Assembly: GCF_041260155.1 (NCBI RefSeq)
Contig: NW_027248278.1
Location: 20,007,825-20,071,824 of the forward strand
Direction: 5' to 3'
From: Ptychodera flava
Taxonomy: Eukaryota; Hemichordata; Enteropneusta; Ptychoderidae
Length of the DNA stretch: 64,000 nt
The notes below the pieces were generated by a model. It was not told the origin of the DNA. It searched no databases and saw only the letters and a program-made list of their open reading frames with translations. The position numbers were made by a program, and so were the translations under genes. Numbering within the stretch: the first letter of the stretch is position 1; each line of letters starts with the position of its first letter. Below, one piece after another: positions 38,991 through 48,756 of this stretch.

Positions 38991-40058
38991 TGTATGTATG
39001 TATGTATGTATGTATGTATGTATGTATGTATGTATGTATGTATGTATGTATGTATGTATGTATGTATGTATGTATGTATGTATGTATGTATGTATGTATG
39101 TATGTATGTATGTATATGGCGTCCGTCCACTCAAAAGAACCGCAGTACTTACTGATTTGATATTTGTTGTGTTGATGAAAAATATGATTATGAGAAACTT
39201 CTTTATTTAATTTTTTGATATTGTTGAAAATATGCAAATTAGGCGTTTTTGGTAAAAAAACTTCTTCTTCATAACAGTTGGTCAGACAGGTTTGATATTT
39301 GGTATACAGGTCTCTAAGGATAACCCAAGTTAGATTTGTTCAAATTGTGATGAAATATGGAAATCTGTATTTTTAAGGAATTTTTTGTCATTTTTGGTCA
39401 AAACTTTATTTCATCAAGAACCACTCATCTGACAGCTTTGATATTTAGTATACAGGTTCCTACAGATGAACTAAATATGATATATTGAATATATGATGAA
39501 ATCTGCAATTTTGTATTTTTGGCGCAATTTTTGCCATTTTTGGTCGAAAAATGTGTTTCACAAAAACGACTTGTCTGATGCTTTGATATTTGGTATACAG
39601 GTTCCTAGGGTTGTCTTAGTGTGATATATTAAAATTTGATGAAATCTTCATTTTTGTATTTTGGGGTCATTTTTTGCCATTTTGGTCAAAATATTTGTTA
39701 CTCAAAATTACTCATCTGATAGCTTTGATATTTGGTATATAGGTTTCCTAGGCTTAATCTTAATGTAATATATTGAAATTATGATGAAATCATCAATTTG
39801 TATTTTTGCAGCTAATTTTGCCATTTTTGTCAATGAGCTATCAAAGATATCCACCTTCTTCATCAATACATGTGTCACAAAAAGTTATTCTCTACATAAC
39901 ACAGCAGACGAGCTCTGTCAACTGTTGGGTCGCTTGTTTTTTCAAAACCGCTTGTCAGACAGCTTTAATATTTGGTTTACAGGTCCTAGGATGACCTTAG
40001 TGAGATAATTTCATACAGTCAGGAAATACTTAATTTTGTATCCATGTTTATAGTAGCT
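38893..40058 (+). mobile_element. Helentron/pearl-like non-autonomous element 3
   Basis: Starts AGCTACTATAG, running into the palindrome TATAGACTATAGTCTATA, then GGGATTGG and a long TATG microsatellite. A tandem core follows, with TTTGATATTTGGTATACAGG words at 39291, 39437, 39582, 39724 and 39964 (spacings 146, 145, 142, 240). It ends TATAGTAGCT, the exact complement of the start. Same plan as elements 1 and 2, with a different core. Confidence 0.6.
38961..39116. repeat. TATG microsatellite, about 39 copies
   Basis: Uninterrupted tetranucleotide run inside element 3. Open frames reading YVCM or YIHT repeats on either strand are artefacts. Confidence 0.95.
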
Positions 40059-40393
40059 TCAGGACTTTTGCCCTATGTTTTTATTATACAGCAGAAATAT
40101 TACTTAGTTTCTCAGGATATTTATATTTCTGTCATGAAAACGCAAGTGCGTGTAACAGATGAAAGGGAGTCGGATATATACTGTCTTGTCTTTACATATC
40201 AAGTTGCTGCATTTACATCGATGCAAGTCTTCCAGTACATTCTACAAGGATAAGAAAAATTCACAGGAACATTACTCATGTATTTTTCAATATATGCCTT
40301 ATAAAGAAAGATTCCAGCATCAGATCACCAAAGTAAACAGACAAAATTTAGCTAAAGTCAATAAACAATTTGAGCTTCAGATTGAAGAGCAAG

Positions 40394-40457
40394 ATGGCGC
40401 GAACCTGTGGATTCAGGCGTCGCTCGACAGGTAAGCGATGCATTTCTATCAAATCTG
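40394..40457 (+). CDS. Nuclease unit E, coding exon 2 (basic leader)
   Basis: ATG at 40394 follows acceptor GAGCTTCAG (40380) by 13 bases, as in A-C. Codes MARTCGFRRRSTGKRC then ISIKS plus one base: 21 codons and 64 bases, the same length and phase as in A-C. The donor is CTG|GTAAGC at 40458. A second possible donor at 40431 (CAG|GTAAGC) is also in phase and would remove nine residues; the alignment favours 40458. RRRST is shared with the other copies. Confidence 0.65.
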
Positions 40458-40521
40458 GTAAGCATATTAATTAATATATCAAATTAATATTTCTATGTAC
40501 ACTTTCAAGCGAAAAATATTG

Positions 40522-41832
40522 AGAGGGAGCCTTAAGTTATTACAGGGGGTGGGCCGGGGGTAAACCGCGCACACCTGTACTGTAAAACGTGAACCCTCTC
40601 TCCCCCATCCTCCTGTCTACATGTGACCCTCCCCCAACCATTGCAGTATTCTCCCCAGGAATAACTGAAACAGTATCAGCTAATTTAATAACAATTGGTT
40701 CAATTGCTATGTAGTTAGGACAAATTAGGGAGGGGAGGGGGTTGTTTTGGAGGGACAGTCGCAATTTATCACGCAAGCATTTTTGAATAGATATGGTATT
40801 TCATACATTTGAGTGAGGGTCACCATATTCTTGTGCAACTACAAGAAGGCAAGATGTGGCTGATACAGTGCTTCATCCAAAAATATCACATCATAATTCG
40901 TTGAGTCTATCAGGCAAATTATTGACAATTTTCCACTACAAAACATGCTATATCTGTATATTTTATATGTTTGATAATGTATTTAAATGTACTTGCTTGA
41001 ATTGGGAAGTAAAATGTGCATTTGTGTACAAGAAATTGATTTCTGAATTTCATCTAAAAAGTTGGTTCACTATCCATGGTGTCTATGATGAAACTATGAA
41101 TATTTTTTTTTCAAAATCAAAACTAGGTAAACTTGTGCATTGTGTACACTTGATTATTGGTATTAAAGTTCATGATTAAACTAGAGTGTTTCAAGTCTAT
41201 GGTTGTGCAAGAAATTTGATTTTGGAATTTCACCGAAATGTCGATTTTCTATCATGGCAGTCTATGATGAACTATGAATAATGTTTTTCGAATACAAAAT
41301 TAGGTAAATCTGTGCATTTATGTATGCTGCAGTGATTATTGATATTAATGTCTTGATTAGACTAGAGTGGTTATAAGTCTATGGTTGTGCAAAAAATTGA
41401 TTTTGGAATTTCACTGAAATGTTGATTACTGTACATGGGTCTATGAAGACTAATATATCTTTGACAATCTTGTTTGACTTGATAATTGATATACCTTTTC
41501 CACCTGTTGCATATGTTTCTGTCTCTTGTCCTTTCATCAGTTTTAACTGTTCAAGCGTTTAATGTGCGATACCACTGCATCTTCTTTGCTTAATTGTGAA
41601 ATGTATTGATAATGTAGATGTATTTGAAAGAATCGGTGTATTTCGTTGGTGATTTCCTATTCAGGAATATAACAACAGAAATCAAAGGTTTGGCCATAAA
41701 ATCAGCTTCTGTCAAATTCCCTCCCCCAAGATAGTTTTATAAAAAATGAACCTCCCCCTTGAACACTTGTATAAAAGGTGACCCCCAATTGCCCCGGCTC
41801 ACCCCCCCCTGTAATTTCTGAAGGCTCCCTTA
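40522..41832. mobile_element. TIR DNA element in intron 2 of unit E
   Basis: Left end AGGGAGCCTTAAGTTATTAC with GGGGGTGGGCCGGGG, and right end with CCCCGGCTCACCCCCC and GTAATTTCTGAAGGCTCCCT, are inverted copies. About 1.3 kb, with internal ACTAGAGTG...AGTCTATGGTTGTGCAA repeats (41180-41400) and no transposase frame. It separates the two coding exons of unit E, so it must be spliced out if the gene works. Confidence 0.7.
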
Positions 41833-42565
41833 CTTTTACCAGTTCGATATTTTATACCTGATATGATACTGGCATTTCGTCAAAGTTGCGTGGGAATAAG
41901 TGATCAATTCATTATTCATTATTAAATTGCTTGTCTCTATAAACAATAATGCATGAGTTAATATGAGTTTGTGTAAGAGCAAGCTGTCCTGTGGATCTTC
42001 CAAAGTTTGTCTCTGAATTTTTTAAAACCTCCTTAAACAACTTTTATGCTACAAACCTCCAGAGCAGTGAATTTAACCCTAGTTGATTTCTTTAAATTGT
42101 GTTCCAAAAAGAAATAAGCAAGATATAAAAGACACACTCTTTGAAAGAGCCCTGTGCTTGCACCCAGCAAGTTTTGAGTCAAATATTTTGAAGTATTGAG
42201 ACAAAACATAAGGAAACTGATTTTTGAAAGGTTATGCAAATTACCTGTCACGTGGATAGTTATGTAAAAAATGGTGACACTGTGGTTACCAACATTTATC
42301 CCTATATTTAGACTTTCGAAAATGTATGATTTATGGGGTTCTGAGCTTATTAATCACCAGGGAATTGTTACATAAAAAGGTAAATTTCTTGTCTTGGAAC
42401 ATTAAGTGAAACCGTACAATGGAGTTTTCAAGTGGTACTCTCAGTACAGTTTTGAAAACGAAGATCGGAAAAAGATTAAATCATATCCTATCAAGCATTA
42501 ACTTGAAGTTGATTTCCTCGCTGAGCTACTCAGAGCCTTACAATCATATACTTTCTTTTCCGAAG

Positions 42566-42912
42566 AGATGAAGAGGATACAGAAGAAAGGCAGAGCGTAT
42601 GAGCAACGAGTTGGAAGACACTTGCAACGAAATTTATCAAGAGGCCATAAGATCTACGAACAGCAAACACTGACTTCTAGAAAGCGTCCGGACTTTGTGA
42701 TAGAAAACCGTAGAGCTAGGCGATGTATTATTGAAGCGAAAAATTACAAAAGCAAGCGGAAAATAAGCAAACGTGATGTGAAGCAAGTAAAAACATATAT
42801 GAAAGAAACTAGATCTTGTGGGGGCATAATTGCTACCCGCATGGAAGATGCACGAAAGGGGCATCGGCTGCAGCTCGAAAAAGTAACATATGCTTCAAAA
42901 AGTTTTAAATAA
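42566..42912 (+). CDS. Nuclease unit E, coding exon 3: diverged PD-(D/E)XK nuclease domain
   Basis: Acceptor TTCCGAAG precedes AG ATG AAG, completing a Glu codon. With exon 2 it gives 136 residues, uninterrupted. By eye about half the residues equal unit C, with no gap over residues 1-130. Conserved positions: KGRAYEQR with E34, KRPDF with D64, IEAKNY with E78 and K80, DVKQ with Q95, Y99, KETRS at 101-105 and II at 109-110. The surface between them changed freely (for example VENRRARRC-type changes at 66-75), while the active site did not; this is what purifying selection on catalysis gives. It ends SKSFK like unit A. No partner gene is visible nearby. Confidence 0.7.
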
Positions 42913-43561
42913 TATTTCAACTACAGTCCATCTAAAACCCTGCTTATTTGTGGTTGATTTTTTTTTCCCATGAAACAAAATTAAAATGTTTTAATACAAG
43001 TGACAATTCATTAACCCTTTGCACCCTGACCCCCTGGTACTCTATGACGTAGATGCCAATATGCTAATGATACAAAGTAATATGATTAATACGAACTCAA
43101 AGTAGAAATATCAGTGGACTTATTTGATTTATAAGTCAAAGCCTACTTGAGTTAAACCCGACTCGCATGTCATGCATGCTTTTTGTTCACTTTGATCCTT
43201 GGATGTGTGCTTTAGGTCATCACATATATAACCATATTATAATGTACTTGTATATGTATTGTATATGTTTATCTATGTATCGATATCTATGCAGGTACCT
43301 TGATGTATGTGTTTTGTGTACGGACTTATATTAACAGCCTCTGTATTGTGATGAGCACGATGTAAGCTTTTGTACATGTAGGTTTTTGTTAGCAGTATCA
43401 AATCATTTTTTACTCCTACGTTATTCATTATGATAGATAAATTTATCATCGTCGAGAAAATATTTAAAGATGCTCCACGTTCCTGTTTGCATGCATTTTT
43501 AAATCTAGTTGTGACAAAGTGTCATGCCATTATTCAAGAGCTGTCATTACTATTCATGAGG
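42913..43561. other. 3' flank of unit E, nothing recognised
   Basis: AT-rich, with no credible frame. The upper part may include the outer end of the LTR described next, whose start I could not place. Confidence 0.4.
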
Positions 43562-46262
43562 GCATGTATATCTATCTTGGCCCACGTGTACTAAAGGCAG
43601 TCTCCAGCTTACCATCACTCTATGTACGTAGCCTAGTGTATAATAAAAAAGTAGCATCTTAGATTATAGTACTTGCTGTTTCCAGTCGTCCTTACATCCC
43701 TTCATCATTAGAATACCAGCCTTGCCGGCCCCGACACGCTACCACATACCGACAATGCCACTATAACTGTGGTTATATCACATTGGAGCCAGCCATTGGA
43801 TTCTAACTCACATTCTCAAGAGGACTTGGAGGAAACCTGGTTAACAAAGCTTAACCCGTGGTAATTTATAAGCCGTGTACGAAACATGCTTGGAACTTTA
43901 ACAAATAACTGTGTGCTACTAAAAGCTGAGAGACTCGGAACGAACACTTCTGTGGTTGTTGTAACCGACTTTGCTACAAGCAGCAAGTTAAATATCTGCT
44001 GCTGGAAACTTTGGAAAGTTATCTGCAGTGGGGAGACTGTTGTCATGTTGTGTGTGTTTGGTGTGTGCAGCATAGCAGAGTCCCCGTCCACTGAGATACA
44101 GTTTTGGCGGAACTGAATTTGCTGATCAACTCAATACTGGTTCAGAAGTTTCCATGTTGCCGTGTGTACAGAGTTGATAAACCAGAGACTGGAAGTTAGA
44201 GTGTCAGCATCATCCAGGATAAGACTTTGAGCTGATAAAAGTCAACCATCGCCAGCAGAAGACAACAGTTCATAGTCAACGGTAGACAATTAAGAAGACA
44301 AAAGATTTTTTGTGTGAAGTGAACTTAATTGAACTTTGCCATGGACACTGTCATTAAAGCAACGGGACTTGCTTTTTCATTGTTCCGGAAAATTTCTGTG
44401 TGCAGGAAATTTCCCACACATTTTTGTTTCAGTGTTTAATTAATTTTTCAGTATACGCGGGAAGACACACACTGTTGACGCAAAAGACTGTAAGTACTTA
44501 ATAAAGACCTATTCAAACAAAGTCTTAACGATCTAAAGATAGCTTGTTTTTCTGGGGTGAACGCCCCTTAACAAAGTACCTGTGTAAATCGTACGACAGA
44601 AATCTGCATTTCTGTGATTGTGCAATTGTGTATCTTTTCATTAGCTCAAAATAAAAAAAAGCCGTGGGAAATACTAGCTATTCAATTAAGAAATTTACAC
44701 TAGCTTGGTGGGTCAACACAACAGTGTGTTGATACCATTGCATTCTAGTGGTGATCAGGTAAGTGTATATCATTTACTACAGCTGTGTACGAAGGGTGCA
44801 TTGAGTGAGTGATCTTATGCCCCATAGTGTGACTGAAGTAAGTTTTCCCAATATGATCAGAAAGCCAAGGCCCGAAAATTAAGACACAGTATAATGATGA
44901 TTATGGCGCAACAAGTGGTTTAAGTGGAAAAGAATTAACTGAAAACCTCTTGCATCAAAAGAAAAACTTCAGCTTAAATTGAATCTGTATAAACAGGAGC
45001 AGGCAAATCACACGCAGCATTTAGAGAGAGAACGCATGCGTATAGATGCAGAAAAACAGAAATTTGAGCAAGAAAAACAATTTCGTGAAATTGAACTAAA
45101 GGCAGAAAGAGAACAGCGCGAACACGATTTGAAAATGAAAGAATTAGATGTAAAAGCGAAAGCAAATTCGCATGATACGGATCGTGAGTTCAATGATTGG
45201 ACTGCTAAACTCCCTCAGTTCAAAGAAGGTGACAATGTTGACACACATTTGCGTACATTCGAGAGGCTAGCTCGAACGTACAGTTGGCCTAAGAGATTGG
45301 CCAAAGAAATTAGCTCCGACTCCATTGGTCAAGGCCCAGGGAGCATATTCTAGGTTGAATGAAGACGATGCCCTGGATTATGGTAAGGTCAAGGTGGCTA
45401 TACTTAGAAAGTATGAGCTCACCAGAGAGTCATGCAGAGTTAAATTCAGAGGTTGCAAACATACAGATGAAGGACATTCTGTATGTGGGGTGATATTGTT
45501 GCCGATACTTTTAACGGCTGGATGGAAACAAGTGGAATTCCGTCCTTAAGTGGTGACGAAAAATATGAACGGGATATGTAACTATTTATAATGGAGCAAT
45601 TAGTTGAGGGCGTGCCCAAACAAATGCAAACACGGTTGAAGGAAAGGGATCATGAAAACTATAAGGAGTTGGTAAAACTTGGTGAGACATATAAATCTGC
45701 TCATTCTGGCGCTGCTAGCGATCAGACTGAGAGGAAGCGGGCTTCAAAAGTTTAGACAATAAAATAAGCGGCCACAGGTTGAAGGAAATAATTTTGATAA
45801 CTCATCCCCGACTGTGAGAAGTCAAAGCCCTCAGCTGCATGTTATACTTGTGGGAAAACTGGTCATTTGGCAAGACATTGTCCCCAAACAAAAGTCTGAT
45901 AAAATGCGTCACCTCTAAGTGTCCAAGAACATTTTCACTGGATTAAATGCCAGCAGAAATATGCTGAAATATTAAGATTAGATCGGGATAAGTTAAGAGA
46001 ACTTAAAACGGCCGATCCTACTCTTGCAAAGGTGCGATCGCATGTATATCTGTCTTAACCCATGTGAATTCATGGCCGTGTTTTTCTTAGCATCACTCTA
46101 TTTACGTAGCCTAGTTTATAGTGAAATAAATAGAATCTAAGATTATAGTACTTGCTGCCTCAAGTCGTCCTTACATCCCTTCAACATTGGAATACCCAGC
46201 CTTGGCGGCCCAGACATGCTACCACGTAACCGACAATGCCATCAACCTCGGTCATACAACAT
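43562..46262 (+). mobile_element. Gypsy-type LTR retroelement fossil, broken
   Basis: Direct repeats at 43562-43782 and 46041-46262 share words such as TTAGATTATAGTACTTGCTG and AGTCGTCCTTACATCCCTTCA and are read as parts of the two LTRs. TTGGAGCC at 43783, just after the first, fits a primer-binding site. Inside, 44979-45760 carries a gag-like region and about 45830-45890 a zinc-knuckle-like stretch. No protease, reverse transcriptase or integrase region was recognised, so most of pol is absent. The element is clearly broken, with several breaks in gag. The LTR copies differ at many positions, which suggests considerable age. Confidence 0.65.
44979..45760 (+). pseudogene. Gag-like remnant of the LTR fossil
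   Basis: A charged coiled-coil start (ERERMRIDAEKQKFEQEKQ) is followed by FERLARTYSWPKRLAKEI, characteristic of the SCAN-like capsid region of Gypsy gag proteins in invertebrates. It is broken in several places and not a working gene. Confidence 0.6.
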
Positions 46263-46290
46263 TTGTATAATGGTACAACGTTGTATAACA

Positions 46291-46395
46291 ATGTTGAATG
46301 GGATGAAGGACGACTTATGGCAGCAAGTACCATAAATCTAAGACGCTACTTTATTTCACTAAACACTAGGCTACGTACATAGAGTGATGCTATAC
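46291..46395 (-). repeat. Inverted LTR fragment beside the fossil
   Basis: The complement of this stretch matches about 46090-46195 in the adjacent LTR, including the TACTTGCTGCC and GTCGTCC words. LTR and fragment face each other and could fold into a hairpin. Confidence 0.7.
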
Positions 46396-46899
46396 TAGAG
46401 ATCAAATCTATGGCCCAGTTCAAGAATGGCATAACTCATGCTGTGGTCAAAATTGAGCTTTTGATATTTTTTGTGTTCGGGGACTGTGAAATGCATCTTG
46501 TTGTGAAAATTTTGAGTAAAACAATCAATATAACTCATGTTGTCAAGGGTACGTAACTTGAGATACGAATCTGTATTGCAAGTGAAAGTCAACGCACTAA
46601 GAGCGTAACTCAATAGTTACATTTTTTGCACGGGTAAATAGGTTTATTATCAAAATACAAAACAATGTTTAAATAATGATATCATTTATGAATATTTCAT
46701 AAAAAAAAACCCAGAAAATCTACCTGAGCATTGAGAAGGAATATATAAGTGAGTACGCACTATGAGAGAAGTAGTCATGATAAGGTTACGTCCTTTTTGC
46801 TCAAAATGCTAAGCGCCAGACCGGGCGTGACCCGATTTGCTTTTAATTTCCATAAATGATAAACATAATTATGTTATTCATATATGACATTTTATATAA
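46396..46899. other. Spacer between the LTR fossil and the segmental duplication
   Basis: No recognised gene or repeat. Confidence 0.4.
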
Positions 46900-47402
46900 T
46901 GTGTAATTCACATCAAACTTGATACTTGATCTGGCTGCAGTAACTACATTTGTGGTCAAAGAGTAATCAAAGACGCCGACAGCTACAGTGCATGCAATGA
47001 TAGCATAACCAATTTGAGACATGAGTTTGCACACAAAGTGTTCAACAGTGTACCCATACAACAATTGCTGAACAAAGTGATGTAAAGTGAGAATACAAGC
47101 TTGAAGGCAGTAAACCTGCCGACTGCACCAAAAAGATTTCTGTAACTTCTGATTGAACACAGTCATACTTAATACTTTTTCCATAAAGCTAAATTTATGC
47201 TGATTAAGGCACATTACCGAACACCACCTCCAACTTTCCTAAATTTACTTACACCGAAAGAAATTATAAAAGAAGTAAGATTACATAGACGATATGCTAA
47301 TCTCTCTATCTCCGTGAACTGGCATTCACTGATCACATACTGATAGACAACTATAGCCACAAGGCAGCAAAACTCAGCGACGATTCCGAGCTGTGCTGAC
47401 AC
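46843..47402 (-). pseudogene. Possible decayed membrane-protein gene, copy 2
   Basis: The minus strand reads SAQLGIVAEFCCLVAIVVYQ then YVISECQFTEIE (47402 down to about 47290). Lower down it reads CKLMSQIGYAIIACTVAVGV then FDYSL. Both are hydrophobic helices matching segments of copy 1, mostly through conservative changes. No full frame, start or convincing splice sites. See 4030-4775 for the receptor-like interpretation and its limits. Confidence 0.25.
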
Positions 47403-48756
47403 AGTGTTTTATATCGCTGCATCAAATCAAACTGAATACACAATCCCATTAGTGACAATGTGTCAAATTTCCGCATCAATCATATCTTAAAATAAATAAA
47501 AAAATGAAACAAAGACACCATGTTATGCTGCTGATCAACAGCACAGTGTGAACTGTGAAGTGGTATTTGCATTGCCTGCACGTAAAAGCAACTCACATGT
47601 ACAAGTATCAAATGGTCGTCATTTATGAAACAACAACATGGCAGTGAAAGTTGTAATAGTCACCGGTAAAAACTCTTCACAGATGAAAGGATAATTGCTT
47701 CAAACGAATGAAACTGCAGGTTTTAGAGGAGGAAAACCAATGGCGGATGCGTGGAGTGGGACTATTCTATTTAGGTGATGGAGATAGAGGGGTCATATGA
47801 TTATAATAAACTGGAAACGTACGATTTTCCTCACAATGCTGTAACAGGAGCTTCAATGTCCCACTTGTTTTAGCGTCTTTTAACTAGTTTTTTTCTGCTC
47901 TGAAGAGTAATTTACAAACTCTAACGACCAATATACTCTCCTAACCTCTCCGTATTAGAGTTTAACTAGGGTAGAGCTTACAGACGATGTACACATACAT
48001 GTATGTATATCTGTTGGTTCTACTGAGCAAGCCATCCAGTGGACCAACCCCTGTCACAAATTAGTTTATGGCACTAGTGATGATACTTATTAGTGACTTT
48101 ATACACATTGTGTACCCATGGAGCACTCATGCAGCCAGATCAAGTATCAAGTTTGAGGTGAATACCAAGTGTTTTGGTAATTATCGATCAAAGTCTGAAC
48201 ATCATCAGTGCGACGTTGCTGGGTAATGAGCAAGTTTTGTGTTCGATTAAATAGAAAAACCACGGTAAAATTGCTTCTTATTAAATAATAAATCTTTCTT
48301 TACTAACAAAAGATGATGTGCCGTCTTTCTCATAGAAATAAAACATTTCATGGAATTACGGAAGGAAATGTATCAGAAGAGTATAATGCAAAAACTAGGT
48401 CAGATTTAATACTTAATAGTTCAAATATTGTTTAAAGCGTAATGAGACAATAAAAGTTTGCAAACTTGTAAAATCACAAGCCCATACTTATTGCTATACA
48501 TAATACAGGTGTAACGTACTTAACAAAACGTTGCGATGAGGTTAAGGCGCATCTGTGCAGTATGTGTATATACTGTCTATACAGGGTGTTCAAAGTCAAT
48601 AGTTATGTTCTAATTCTAAAACAATACGCAAGTGTGACATAAGGACATCAAGCGTTTTGAAATTTCGAGATCTCATCTAAATAGCTAACCGAAATTAAAA
48701 TTCTAGAAAATAGTGACACTCCGAAAATTCAGCTGAAAATCAATATATCATAATAT

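Larger units (their letters stand above)
36290..42912 (+). repeat. Nuclease gene unit E, old and transposon-filled
   Basis: Diverged relative of units A-D. Homology is visible at the promoter (36300-36540), in patches of intron 1 (for example CATTGTTACAATAGTTCAA and GCTAATTTTAGCCGGGG near 37100-37165), at exon 2, before exon 3 (GATTTCCTCGCTGAGCT) and in exon 3. Intron 1 contains a TIR element and Helentron-like element 3; intron 2 contains another TIR element. The unit has the same orientation as A-D. Confidence 0.75.

Noticed and set aside
38905-39237. Open frames reading YVCM or YIHT repeats on both strands
   Set aside because: Pure translation of the TATG microsatellite.
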